The position numbers and the translations under genes are program-made. DNA of 64,000 nucleotides, from assembly GCA_035236585.1 (NCBI GenBank), contig CP141136.1:50175136-50239135 (forward strand), read 5' to 3'. Shown one piece after another: positions 38,431 through 49,261 of this stretch. Under the pieces are notes generated by a model. It had not been told where the DNA came from, did no database searches, and was given only the letters and a program-made list of their open reading frames with translations. Position 1 is the first letter of the stretch. Each line of letters starts with the position of its first letter. The stretch is from Warburgia ugandensis (taxonomy: Eukaryota > Streptophyta > Magnoliopsida > Canellales > Canellaceae).

Positions 38431-39757
38431 ATAAAACTATAAAATAGAAAATAAGAAATTTTAAAAAGAATCCTAACAACTTTCTTAGGCGTTGTCGTAT
38501 GCAATTGTCATATGCAAAAAGCCTTTAGACCCTTAGGTTACCCCTAGTATATGAGTTGTAGTCTTGTAAAGGTTTCCAAAAATGACACCCATAAATATAT
38601 AAAAAACTTATAAGACTCCTTTATCTATCTTTCATTAAAATCCTAACTTTAGCATGCCAATAAAAATGAACATTAGTTCAAAATCTTACCCATATACTAA
38701 AGATATTCCATTACTAACTAAGCCTCAAAGTATAAATGTATGAATATATCCAGTATATACATAATTATTGGTATATAAGCAAATTATAACCCAAATTATT
38801 GTCCAAAAGTATGTTTTGATTCAAATCTCACAAGATATATCTTAGACTAAATAGAAGTCACTTAGAAGGGGTAAATCTCTCTTTAATAGTGAGTAGAATA
38901 ACATTTGTCAAAGCCAAATTATCTCAATTTCATATCAAAGAATAATTACTTAGAAAAATATGATACAGGTCTTATGAAAAGGATATCAACTGTTAGAAAT
39001 GTTACACTCTACCAAAATTTATACTCATTCATAACTACATCCAAAGACACACTACACCTAAGACCAACTAGGACTTTTAATAAAACTATAAAATAGAAAA
39101 TAAGAAATTTTAAAAAGAATCCTAACCACTTTCTTAGGCATTGTCGTATGCAATTGGCATATGCAAAAAGCCTTTAGACCCTTAGGTTACTCCAAGTAGA
39201 TGAGTTATAGTCTTGTAAAGGTTTCCAAAAATGACACCCATAAATATATAAAAAACTTATAAGACTCCTTTATTTATCCGATAGAATATTCTTTTATTTA
39301 TCTTTCATTAAAATCCTAACTTTAGCATGCCAATAAAAATGAATATGAGTTCAAAATCTTACCCATATGCTAAAGATATTCCATTACTAACTAAGCCTCA
39401 AAGTATAAATGTATGAATATAGCCAGTGTATACATAATTATTGGTATATAAGCAAATTATAACCCAAATTATTGTCCAAAACTATGTTTTGATTCAAATC
39501 TCACAAGATATATCTTAGACTAAAAAAGAAGTCACTTAGAAGGGGTAAATCTCTCTTTAATAGTGAGTAGAATAATATTTGTCAAAGCCAAATTATCTCA
39601 ATTTCATATCAAAGAATAATTACTTAGAAAAATATGATAATGGTCTTATGAAAAGGATATCAACTGTTAGAAATGTTACACTCTACCAAAATTTATACTC
39701 ATTCATAACTACATCCAAAGACACACTACACCTAAGACCAACTAGGACATTTAATAA
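38431..39757. repeat. Tandem duplication, two units of about 0.65-0.68 kb
   Basis: Unit 1 (38431-39079) and unit 2 (39080-39757) both begin ATAAAACTATAAAATAGAAA and stay nearly identical throughout. Unit 2 has about 24 extra bases near 39280 (around GATAGAATATTC) and scattered substitutions. Each unit holds the same short plus-strand frame beginning MSKPNYLNFISKNNYLEKYD (38905 and 39579). Its duplication is a consequence of the repeat and not evidence of coding. Confidence 0.95.
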
Positions 39758-41036
39758 GACAAAACATGGGCTTAGGACAGGGTTATCAAGGAAGTGGTAT
39801 AAGGGTAAACAAAGGTGCTTTCAAAATATGTAAAGGTCTTCTACTAGTGTATTCATAACTTTCTCTTCTACCCATGAGAGTGAACATTCAATTTTGCATT
39901 GGCTATCTTCTTTTTCACTTTTCCTTTAACTTTTGAATAAGCCTTTTTCCAAATTTTTCTTCTTTGCTGCCTTTTTATGTTCATCTCTTGAATTGTATTG
40001 TTCATACTTTTTATATATTTCCCAAAATAACTGAGTAATGGATATGCTATAGGGGTTAAATATGGGTAAAAGTTGATTAGCTATTAAAGAAAAGGCTTAA
40101 TATAAAGGCTAAAAGGTTAAATAGCAGAGGACTAATTTAGGGAAATCTAAAGACTCTTATTTAATCAAGGTGGTGTCTTCTATTTCCTAGGTTTCGTATG
40201 ACTTAAAAATGGTGATAAACTTCAGAGATATATGGAATGGTTTTAAAATTGATTTTCCAATAGTTGACCAAGACAAAATTAATGAGACCAACTAGGAATG
40301 AATGTCCGTGGAAGAAAATTTTAAAACTTATATATAAACCTCCCAAAGAACGATTGGATCTAAACTCACATGGCTTAATAGTCTCTACTTATCTTCTAAC
40401 TTATATTTTGTTTTCAGCTTAAACTATTTATTTATGGCTAATTTGTACAGTAATTATTTTGAGTCTAATTTTTAGGAAAAACTTTAGAAAATGAAAAATA
40501 TATGAACTAATTGTATACTAATCTATTAATAAACTAAAATTCAATGATACACTAAATATTTTTTTAAAAAAAATCCTAATTCTCATCCTTATAAAGGAAC
40601 TTATCATAAAATTTTCAAAATTTTTTCAAAAGTAAAAGACTCAAAATGACTGAAAAGACTTTTGATACATCAAAATTTAAATACCCTAAAGACTCAAACA
40701 TAACTTAAAATACTTTGGACACATCAACATTTAAATATGGTACCCCAAACTTAAAATAAACATTCTCCCCAATGTTTTACAATAAAAGCATGGTCAAATG
40801 AAATAACTAAGTGGAGAGAGAAGGGTTAGAAAGATAGTACTTACACACCATTGATGGTGCATTGATCTGTTGATGTGGCCAGTTATGAAAAATGTAGATG
40901 CAACAATGCAACTGATTAACAGCTAACCTAAACTCACAAACTAATCCACTAAAACTAAACCTATATAAACAACGAAGGAGTGTCTAGAAAACTCATTATA
41001 CTTTAGGATCTCACGGTAAACAATGTATATTGTCCA
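39758..41036 (-). mobile_element. 3' region of the minus-strand Athila-like element
   Basis: Non-coding. On the minus strand, TTTTAAGTTTGGGGTACCAT near 40745 resembles the TTTAGTTTAGGTTGGGG landmark that follows pol in the element at 2912-4517. No gene is seen between 39758 and 41036. Confidence 0.5.
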
Positions 41037-41330
41037 CCTAGAGATGTATGTTGTGGGTAGCAGGATAACATGGTGGATTCCCGTGAACAAAACCCATATG
41101 GGGACAATGTGATGTGCATTGCCCAAGAACTATCAAATTGGGAGTATAGGATGCCAACATTGAAAAGCTAAAATTTTTCCTCATCTTTAACATCTTCTTG
41201 AAATCTAAAGCTAAGCTTACTCTACATATCCCTAAAAGGGTGTGAATTTTCATCTTGAGGTAGACAAATAATGGGGCTTATACCATCTATATCATCTTCT
41301 ATACACCTTGGAGCAAGTTGATGTTTGGCC
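41037..41330 (-). pseudogene. Athila-like reverse transcriptase, N-terminal fragment joined to 3' region
   Basis: On the minus strand, across stops, I read DIDGISPIIC, SKLSFRFQEDVKDEEKF, LFNVGILYSQFDSSW. This is the entry to the reverse-transcriptase domain of Athila-type pol (the family normally has a QxxLNPxxxxVVKKEVxKLLxxGIIYPISDSxW arrangement). The catalytic palm, RNase H and integrase are absent. Within about 60 bases the reading passes into DNA matching the 123-bp unit at 57800-58045 (LPTTYISRWTIYIVYREILK against LPSSQISGWMKYINYYEIFK). This suggests a deletion from early RT to the post-pol region. Confidence 0.65.
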
Positions 41331-41729
41331 ATAACATCAATGGACTCTACTTTCTATTTTATATCAAAATAAAGGGTGGGTAGCAAGCGAGTGATAAATG
41401 AACCAAAATTTTCATAATGGGCACTTTCTAGGACAAATGATAGGTCCAAATAGGGTGATTTATCAATAAATGGCTAAAATTGAATCTCAAGAAATGTAAG
41501 GGGTCCTATTTGCACTTTCAATTTATAAGTGTCCATTAATTGCGTAGTATCCAACAAATCATTCACTTCATCAATGGAGCTATTTTTGTCAACATCAAAA
41601 CCAAAATGAGCTAGATATGCCTCGAGAGGATTAGTATTGAAGGATGATCAGGATAGTAAACTCTCTATTATATTAACTTCAAAAGGTCATTCAATGTGTG
41701 GTTGTCCTGCATTGAAGACATTAAGTTTA

Positions 41730-42260
41730 GTTTCCATGTTCCCAAAGGACAACTTCATGTTACCATCCTTATAGTAATGATAGAATTTGAAGTGGCTAAG
41801 AATGGTCTTCCCAAGATAACTATAATTTAAATGCTAGGATTTGTTATAGGATAAGTATCCAAGACTAAAAAGTCTATTAGAAATAAAAACTTATCAACTT
41901 TAATTGGTATATCTTCAACCACACCACAAGGAACTTTAATTGACCAATCTGCCAATTATAGTGTCTTGATTGTGCTTTTCATCTCACCTAAACCTAATTC
42001 CATGTACAAAAGAAGACAATAGGTTAACACACACACCCAAATCAAGCAAAGCTCTATTAATTGTGTGTTCCCAATCACACATGATATAATGGGACATCCA
42101 ATATCTCTATACTTTGGTGGGGTCTTGTGTTATATAATTAAGCTCACTTGCATTGTGAAAAATGCTTTCTTCCACACTTTAAGTTTTCTCTTGTCTGTGT
42201 AGAGGTTTTTCAAAATTTTGGTATAAGAAGGTGTATCTTTGATTACATTGAGTAATTGAA
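41730..42260 (-). pseudogene. Athila-like aspartic protease region
   Basis: The minus strand shows, in order: VIKDTPSYTKILKNLYTDKR and KLKVWKKAFFTMQVS (a segment that precedes the protease in this lineage); HKTPPKYRDIGCP with CVIGNT; the active-site motif RALLDLGVCVNLLS at about 42010-42055, with Asp and Gly of LDLG intact; LADWSIKVPCGVVEDI; KVDKFLF and DFLVLD; and VILGRPFLATSNSI near 41794-41823, which forms the second half of the fold. The frame is broken by stops and at least one frameshift, so no protein is expected. Confidence 0.85.
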
Positions 42261-42689
42261 TATTTTTATTCAAATGGTTAAACATGTCCATTATCTTAGC
42301 CATACTAAAATGCTAAAGAAATGGAGCCTTTGGAATATAATGCACTTTAGGACTAGGGTGAGTAAATTTAAGAGGTGGCTATTTCTTCTCTTTTCTCTTA
42401 TGATTCTTTATAGCCGTCAACTTACTCTGTTTCTTTAATCAAACCTACATGATAATCTATTATTTTACCACTCTTAATGGTAGTTATGCATTGGGTTTGT
42501 TCATGAAATATCTTCTCATTAGAAGTTGTGGTAATTTCATACTAGTCCTCAGGTTTGGGCACATGATGACTAACGAATGTATGTTTTACCCTTTTAGTGA
42601 GTGCAATAGATATTTGATTCCAATGTTACAATAAATTGTAAGTGGCTTTGCATTGTTTGTTTATCATCATTTTGGAAATCTAAGGTTCT

Positions 42690-43950
42690 CTACATAAACA
42701 AACTAAGGTTCTCTTCTAAAGATTTTTACCTTTGTTGTGGAGGAACTGGCTATTGTGTAATAGGTTGTTGTGGTGTAACTGGGACTCTAGGGAAAGGTTA
42801 CTAAGGGGGCATCCTAGATGGGCCTCCATTATTATTATTCTGAGACTATGAGAAATTGGGTTGCCTAACCCATCAAGATTTCGTATCTCAGAATAGGGTT
42901 TGTTCTTGATAGGATTGTGATATGCATTCATAGCATTGGCTTACTTTAAAAAGTATTAGGGAAACCAAAGCTTGAAGCACATGATGGATCAGAATGGGTG
43001 GGACTAGAGCAGATTTAACAAACCTTAGATTGAGGAGCATAGAAGATCTGTTGAAGATGAAAGCATCTAACCATTCGGTCAAATCATCTATCTTATCCGC
43101 TTTGTGGGATAACATATTGATTTTGTCGTACAGATTTAGAGTGACCCCGATCTCATATACACCACCTTTCTTTTGTGGTTGTGAATTTCTTTTCATTTTC
43201 GTAGAGTAATCCCATTGCTGAGAATTCTCAGAAAGTGTTTCAAAAAAATTTTAGGCCTCTACATTACTTTTTGTTATGAAAGCCCCACTACATGTGGTGT
43301 CTATCATACATTAATTCTATAGGGTCAAACCTTCATAGAAATACTGGACCTATTGTCACTTTTCAAATCTATGATGAGGACATTTAAAAAACAAGTCTTT
43401 CCAACATTCATAGAAATGCTCTCCCTCTTTTTGTTGGAAATTTTTTATTTATCACATGAGGACATTGTTTTATGGATTGGAAAAAAAATTATGCAATAAT
43501 TTTCTAAAAATCTGATCTCATGTGGTGTTGGACCCTACTTCTAAAGAGTTCAACCATACCTTAGCTTTATCCTTTAATGAAAATGGGAACATTCTCAACC
43601 TAATAAACTCATCAAAGAAATTGTGGTACTTGAAAGTAGGATAAATTTCAAGGAATTCCTTACATGCTGATATGAATCCTCCTTGTCCAACACATATAAA
43701 ATCAATAAGAGTTGAATAACCCATTACTTCAACACAAAGTGGTCTGAATTAGTCACAAGTAAAGTGATATAGGACCGTGAGTTGTATTGGACTGAAATAA
43801 AATAATCTTTCACCATGGCTTGAATTCTATTTTCTCGTTGGGCATATCTTTGGCAAGGTTTTGCATATCTTTTTAATACTTAAGACCTTGCCTACTAGTC
43901 CATTTGATCTCCTCATCTAAAGGTGCTAATTCTAGAATGAGGGATCTACA
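42690..43950 (-). pseudogene. Athila-like gag
   Basis: The minus strand encodes, with interruptions, a plant Athila-type gag. IRLRMFPFSLKDKAKVWLNS (43518-43724) is the core of the retrotransposon gag domain. It is followed by FYECWKDLFFKCPHHRFEK near 43380-43430, QYFYEGLT, then SGAFITKS and NFFETLSENSQQWDYST to 43200, and the open stretch 42888-43196. The C-terminal Asn/Tyr-rich tail AMNAYHNPIKNKPYSE ends near 42716. The translated protein would form the capsid of the retrotransposon particle. The start is not defined. Several stops and frameshifts make it a pseudogene. Confidence 0.85.
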
Positions 43951-44554
43951 ACCATGCATACACCAGTGTATAGTGCAGTGTACTCTACTTTATACAAAAC
44001 AAAAACAAATTTGTTATATACGATGAAGGAGAACTCTCTTTCTTTCTTTCTTTTGTAAACTAGTCTAGGGAAACCTAAACGAGAGAATGCAACCTATATA
44101 CAAAAGATGTACTACCAAACAAACAAAGGACATACAATAATGCTAACCCTATAATGAACAAGCATAAAGATTTACTTTTCTTGAATATATATATATATTT
44201 AAGGAATGTAGCTTTATGTCACGTCTAATCTACATAGATCCCCCTACCTTTTAAACTTACCTTACTACTTACCAATTAGTTCCACTTGTAATCAACCACT
44301 TCATACTCTCCCTAGTTAGCTTTAGGTGATCTGAATCATTGGATGTATTAGTAGAGCAAGTCTTTTGAATACCAACAAGTCATTGTATTACTAGAGTGGC
44401 AACAATTTGCCTTCTTTCAAGAGTATCCTATGAGTGTGTGGGCCACTATAGGTCACTTATGGATTTATTTTAATTAATTTGCAGAAGCTAAGTTGTGCGC
44501 AAGGAGATGTTTAACCTAGGTGGGCTAAGATATGGTGATGAAATCCACTGTTAA
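43951..44554 (-). mobile_element. Leader of the minus-strand Athila-like element, part next to gag
   Basis: AT-rich DNA between gag and the LINE insertion. No gene is recognised. It includes short TC and AT runs (near 44037 and 44187). Confidence 0.45.
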
Positions 44555-44568
44555 TATTTTAGGGGTAA

Positions 44569-44572
<4 letters not shown>
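44555..44572. repeat. 18-bp LINE target-site duplication, left copy
   Basis: TATTTTAGGGGTAAGTTC, identical to 48120-48137, flanks the LINE on its 3' side. Confidence 0.93.

Positions 44573-44602
<30 letters not shown>
44573..44602 (-). repeat. LINE 3' tail, trinucleotide (ATG/CAT)n
   Basis: About nine CAT/ATC units on the plus strand, between the target duplication and the LINE body. Confidence 0.9.
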
Positions 44603-44603
<1 letters not shown>

Positions 44604-45177
44604 AGACCTTATCCCAATTAGGGGTCGGCCACATGAATCTTATTCCTCCATTCCACTCTATTAAATACCATGGCTTCATTTAGTCCCAAAATTTTTACAT
44701 CAATCCTCACCACTTCTATCCATGATCTTTTGGGCCTTCCCCTTGCCTTTTAGAACCTTCTACTTGTATTGCCTCACTCCTTCTAACTGGTGCCATTGTT
44801 GGTCTCCTTTGAACATGTCCAAACCATCTGAGTCTAATCTCCCTCATCTTGTTACCTATTGGTGCTACCCCTAAATTTTCTCTAATATTTTCATTTCTAA
44901 TTTTATCCTTTCTTGTCTTACCACTCATCCATCTCAACATCCTCATTTCTGCAACACTCATCCTATGAGTATGATATTCCTTAATAGCCTAACACTGTGA
45001 TCCATAGAGGATGGCTGGCCATATTGCCATCCTATAGAATTTTTCCTTTAGTTTGAGTGACACTTGCCGATCACATAAAACACCTAATGTACATCTCCAT
45101 TTGTTCCAACCCGCTTGGATTCTCTGGGTAACCTCCCTCTCAATTTCTCCACTCTCATGGATCAATGATCCTAAGTA
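44603..45177 (-). pseudogene. LINE ORF, C-terminal domain
   Basis: It includes the open stretch 44716-44961, which reads SVAEMRMLRWMSGKTRKDKI, then IRENLGVAPIGNKMREIRLRW and FGHVQRRP. This is the conserved tail of plant RTE polymerases, downstream of the reverse transcriptase. An upstream part at 44962-45177 encodes the transition, with at least one stop between the frames. The last segment, down to 44603, encodes the family's final conserved stretch before the tail. Confidence 0.85.
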
Positions 45178-46470
45178 TCAAAAGTGGTCTTTCATGGGGA
45201 CCTCTTGGTTATCAATCTTGACTAGTGATCCACTCCTACTCTCCTTGCTAAAACTACATTCCATATATTCTATCTTAGTTTGGCTAATTTTAAATCCTTC
45301 AGATTCTAATGCTTCTCTCCATAACTCTAGCTTTTTGTTTACACTCTCCCTTGTCTCATCAAGTAGGACTATATTGTCTACAAACAGTATGCACCAGGGA
45401 ATCTCCTCATGCAGATGTTTTGTTAACTCATCCATAACTAATGTAAAAAGGTATGGACTGAATGTCGATCCTTGGTGCAATCTAACAGTGACAGGAAAAT
45501 CACCAGTCACGCCACTAGTGGTCTTAACATTTGTTACAGCCCTCTCATACATATATTTAATTATGTCTATATACACTTGAGAAACCCCTTTACCACCCAA
45601 CACCCTCCATATCAACTCTCTAGGGACTCTATCATAAGCTTTCTCTAAGTCGATAAAGACCATGTGGAGGTCTTTTCTCCTCTCCCTATATTTCTCTACT
45701 AATTGTCTTAGTAAGAAAATAGCTTCCATGGTAGACCTCCCAGGCATGAAGCCAAACTGATTCTCCGATACACTTGTTTCATGTCGTAGCCTCTTCTCAA
45801 TCACTCTTTCAAAAAGTTTCATAGTGTGGCTCATAAGTTTGATCCCTAGATAATTAGTGCCTCTCTAAATGTCTCCTTTATTCTTATAGATTGGTACAAT
45901 AGAGCTTTTCCTCCACTCATTAGGCATTTTCTTTGATTTTATAATCTTGTTAAACAACTTGGTCAACCAAACTACCCCAATATCTCCCATATGCTTCCAA
46001 ACCTCTATTGGTATACCATCAGACCCCATGCCCTTTCCTGATTTCATCTTTCTCAAGGCCTCTTTTACTTCAGGTATTCTAATCCTACGTTCATATATAT
46101 AATATCCAATGTTATTTAGATTTATAGTATTTTCAATCCCTATATTCTTAGGGCCATTGTCATTTAACAATATTTGAAAGTATATTTCCTACCTATGTTT
46201 GATCTTGTCATCTTTAACTAATACTCTTTGATCATCACTTCTAATGCACCTAACATGCTGTAAGTCCTTACCCTTCTATTCTCTTACTTTTACAAGTTTA
46301 AACACATCTTTCTCACCTTCTCTTGTTCCTAGTCTATTATAGAGCTCATCATATGCTTTAAGTTTAGCCTCACTTACTATTCTCTTAGCAATGTTTTTTC
46401 CATTCTTATATTATTTATAGTTTTTATTATTTTTAATCTTCTCCATGCTTTAAAAGGCATTCATTTTTCT
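45178..46470 (-). pseudogene. LINE reverse transcriptase domain, inactive
   Basis: Two open stretches carry the RT motifs. 45865-46170 has IPEVKEALRKMKSGKGMGSD, GIPIEVWK and the WRKSSIVPIYKNKGD motif. 45178-45834 has ENQFGFMPGRSTMEAIFLLR, HMVFIDLEKAYDRVPRELIW (first catalytic Asp intact) and VRLHQGSTFSPYLFTLVMDE. The motif that should be [FY]ADD reads FVDN (ILFVDNIVLLDETRE), so the second catalytic Asp is lost. Downstream is SEGFKISQTKIEYMEC. The enzyme would copy the LINE RNA at the nicked target, but this copy cannot. A frameshift separates the two stretches, and 46171-46470 is decayed. Confidence 0.9.
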
Positions 46471-47590
46471 TTAATAGCTTATTGCACTATTTCATTCCAC
46501 CACCATGTTTCCTTTGTTAATAGCGTTTTACCTTTAAATACTCCTAAGACATCTTTTGCCACTTTCTTAATGGACTCATCCATATTAGTCCACATGGTAT
46601 TTACTTTTGTTTCATAGGTCCAATTTCCTTCTAACATCAACTTATTTTTGAATGAGGTTATTTTCTCACCTTTTAAGTTCCACCACTTAGTTTTTGGTTG
46701 TGTATTAAGTTCAGTTCTTTTGCTCCATCTTTTGATATAAATATCCATAACCATTAACCTATGTTGGGAGGTTGAACTCTCACCAGTATCACCTTACAAT
46801 ATTTACATATAGATCATTTATTATTCCTAAGCAGAAAAAAGTCTATTTGGCTTTTATGAAGTCCACTTTTAAAGGTTATTAAGTGTTCATCCCTCTTCTT
46901 AAAGAGTGTATTTGTAATAGATAGGTTCTATGACAAAGCAAAATCAAGGATATTCTCCCCCATCTCATTTCGTTCACCGATACCATATCCTCCGTGTATT
47001 CTATCATGTCCTTCCTTATCTTTTCCTACATGGCCATTTAAGTCTGCTCCTATAAATATCCCCTCAGTGTTGTGAATTTCTTTTATGACTTCATCCATAT
47101 CTTCCCAAAACTGTAACCCTACTTGTAGTGCATATGCACTTATAATATTTATAATCTGCTCTCCTAGAATAATTATTATTATTGTAAATCTATTACTAAT
47201 TCTTTTAACGTCCACTACTTTATCCTTTAATTCCTTATCCACTATTATTCCTACACTATTTCTATTATTTTTCTTTCCTACGTACCATAATTTATACCCA
47301 TCTATTTTTCTAGCTTTAGACCCTTTTCACTTGGTTTCTTGGATATAAGCGATGTTGACTCTCCTACGTTTCATCGTGTCTACTAACTCTAAACTCTTAC
47401 CTGTCAGTGTCCCTATATTCCATTTAGCTATATGAATCTTATGTTCTAGAGATACCATATTTACTATCACCTTTCTTGACCTCCATGGTATGAACCCATG
47501 TCCACTTTTCACTGCACCTAGGTTCTGATGCAGCACGTCACTTCTGAGGGGACGCTCTAGCAGCCCTTGCCCATTTTTCACTACACTCGG
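46471..47590 (-). pseudogene. LINE apurinic-type endonuclease and linker
   Basis: 47327-47581 contains HIAKWNIGTLTGKSLELVDT and VNIAYIQETK, the first two motifs of the exonuclease/endonuclease/phosphatase fold (in the family WNxxxL...xxQET/E). 46928-47242 contains ISAYALQVGL, GIFIGADLNGHVGKDKEGHD (the xGDLNxxxG motif, here GADLNGHVG) and GGYGIGERNEMGENILDFA. 46479-46754 is the linker to RT (KRWSKRTELNTQPKTKWWNL). The domain nicks target DNA to start reverse transcription. Stop codons after QETK and elsewhere break it. Confidence 0.88.
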
Positions 47591-47679
47591 GATCTAATGT
47601 AGCGCGTCGCTTCTTGGAGAATGCCCTAACAACCCTTGCCTATTTTTCACCACACCCGGGATCCGATGCAGCGCATCAC
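47473..47679 (-). repeat. 69-bp tandem repeat, three copies, LINE leader
   Basis: On the minus strand each unit begins GYGAYGYGCTRCATYRGA, continues with GGTGYAGTGAAAA and ends AGAA. Units are exactly 69 bases, so they keep frame, and translation would give a 23-residue repeat around SDALH. It lies directly upstream of the endonuclease. Confidence 0.8.
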
Positions 47680-47753
47680 TTATAGGGAAAGCTTTAGCTT
47701 GAGCAACTGCCAATTCTTGATTCATGTCATGTTGGGGATGCCATAGTTTTAAA

Positions 47754-47791
47754 AAGCTGAAGATGATTTTCATTAAAATCATCTTCAGCTT
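47754..47791. other. Perfect 17-bp hairpin in LINE leader
   Basis: AAGCTGAAGATGATTTT, loop CATT, AAAATCATCTTCAGCTT. The arms are exact reverse complements. Confidence 0.95.
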
Positions 47792-47820
47792 CACCCTTGC
47801 CAGTTCGCTACCTGACACAA

Positions 47821-48056
47821 GGGTGACCATATTTTAAGAAGATGGAGATGATTTTAATTTCTTCCCCACAAACTAATATACAAATGCATATTCATTTATA
47901 AGAAAGAAATAATAGAATCATCTTAAACCTAACGCAAGGGTGGCCATATTTTAAGAAGTTGGAGATGATTTTCATTTCTTCCTCACAAAATAATATGCAA
48001 ATGCATATTCATTTGAAATAAAGAAATAATGGAATCATCTTCAACTTCCCCCTTGC
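47821..48056 (-). repeat. Tandem duplication, about 117-118 bp, LINE leader
   Basis: GGGTGACCATATTTTAAGAA at 47821 and GGGTGGCCATATTTTAAGAA at 47938 open two near-identical units that include ATGCAAATGCATATTCATTT-type DNA. Confidence 0.88.
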
Positions 48057-48119
48057 CAGCTGGCACCTAATGCAAGACCCTCATTTTTTATCTAGGCTTG
48101 GGACCGGCATTAGCGAAGT

Positions 48120-48137
48120 TATTTTAGGGGTAAGTTC
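48120..48137. repeat. 18-bp LINE target-site duplication, right copy
   Basis: Identical to 44555-44572, at the 5' end of the minus-strand LINE. Confidence 0.93.
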
Positions 48138-48716
48138 CCTTACTAATATTTTAAGAAATCCCATATAGTTCAATAAACATATAAAGCACCTTAAAAGGTT
48201 TAAATGTGTTCTAGTATGCAAGGAAGGCAATAAATCTAATGCAACAAATTATAAAAAAATTTCTATATGCTCTACACTACCATCCACAATGCAATTAAAA
48301 TTAATGCATCACTAATCTAGGAATTAAAAAGAGGGTTAGAATAGCTCACAATGGGGTCATAGAAATAGTCTTCTCATACAAGGGTGGGTCCATGTACATG
48401 CCACCTTCTCTTCCAGGTAAGGATGGCCCATGCTTAACATGTATTATTACAACCTTTATAAATAAATCATGATATAAAAGAGTATATTCACAACTTCACT
48501 ACAATTCACTCAAATAAAGAGAAAATATATGTGACTATCCTAAGTCTTCCTCCAAGTCCTTGTCCAAATTTGTACACAAATAAAAAGAGAATTGAGTATC
48601 AAATTTCTTCAGAACTAAGGAAAGTAATGAAAAAATGTAGTTATAGTATCTGCAATTCTAAAAACTATGACTAATGGCAAAGTATTATAACCTAGATTTA
48701 GCTAAACTTTGGTTGC
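48138..48716 (-). mobile_element. Leader of the minus-strand Athila-like element, part next to primer site
   Basis: AT-rich, non-coding. It is continuous with 43951-44554 once the LINE is removed. Confidence 0.5.
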
Positions 48717-48743
48717 AAGTCCCCCGCAATAGTGCTAAAAACT
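48717..48743 (-). promoter_or_regulatory. Primer-binding site, Athila type (decayed)
   Basis: The minus strand reads AAGTTTTTAGCACTATTGCG then GGGGACT. Athila elements have AGTTTTTGGCGCCGTTGCCGGGGA here, complementary to tRNA-Asp. Several bases differ, but the position directly after the LTR end ...CACATCA supports the call. Confidence 0.65.
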
Positions 48744-49261
48744 TGATGTGAATTTTAATATACCATAAGTACATAGTTCCATTATAGTAGAGACACAGTA
48801 AATATGAGTCAATCCCATGTAGACTCTTTAATAAATGTGTCCAATTAAAACTTAAGCTACTACACTTTAACCTAGCCAACAGGTATGGAAAACAAGTAAA
48901 CTAAAGCACTAAACTAAAGTGAATGAATTAAGAATGTAAATAAGGCAAGTATAAAAACAAGAAAAGAAAGAAAAAAAAAGCTAATTAAAAACTATTTTCA
49001 TTAATTGAATTGGATTACAATGGAATGAAATACAATAGAGAAAGAAATGAACAAGGAAATAAAGTAAACCAAACTTCTTTGAAGTGTCCACTATAAAATT
49101 CCTTAGTTCTATCACTCAATTAGGATCTTTACATGTTCACTTCATTTTTTGGACTTGAATTCCAATTTATATCTTTGTTGTGTAACTCAACAAGGATTTG
49201 TGCACTTCTTTTCAACCCAAATTATATTAATTAACATCTAAGTAAGCATAGTCTATATGAC
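48744..49261 (-). mobile_element. Athila-like 5' LTR, 3' part only
   Basis: The minus-strand reading ends ATATTAAAATTCACATCA directly before the primer site and contains CATGGGATTGACTCATATTT, the conserved block near the end of Athila-type LTRs. It is cut at about 49261, where base composition changes sharply to GC-richer LTR-C DNA. Confidence 0.65.

Larger units (their letters stand above)
44573..48119 (-). mobile_element. RTE-type LINE, near full length (3547 bp), minus strand
   Basis: Bounded by an exact 18-bp duplication. On the minus strand the element begins AACTTCGCTAATGCCGGTCC, then CAAGCCTAGATAAAAAATGA, the usual opening of plant RTE LINEs. It runs through a leader, an endonuclease and a reverse transcriptase, and ends GGGATAAGGTCTTG followed by about nine ATG repeats (44573-44602) in place of poly(A), which is diagnostic for the RTE clade. 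It lies in the leader of the minus-strand Athila-like element, so it is younger than that element. Stops, frameshifts and a changed catalytic motif show it is dead. Confidence 0.92.

Noticed and set aside
38905..39833. The same small frame (MSKPNYLNFISKNNYLEKYD...) occurring twice
   Set aside because: The repetition is fully explained by the tandem duplication of the DNA. There is no start context, homology or codon pattern to suggest a gene.
45053..45580. 175-codon plus-strand frame
   Set aside because: Antisense shadow of the LINE reverse transcriptase, whose motifs are clear on the minus strand.
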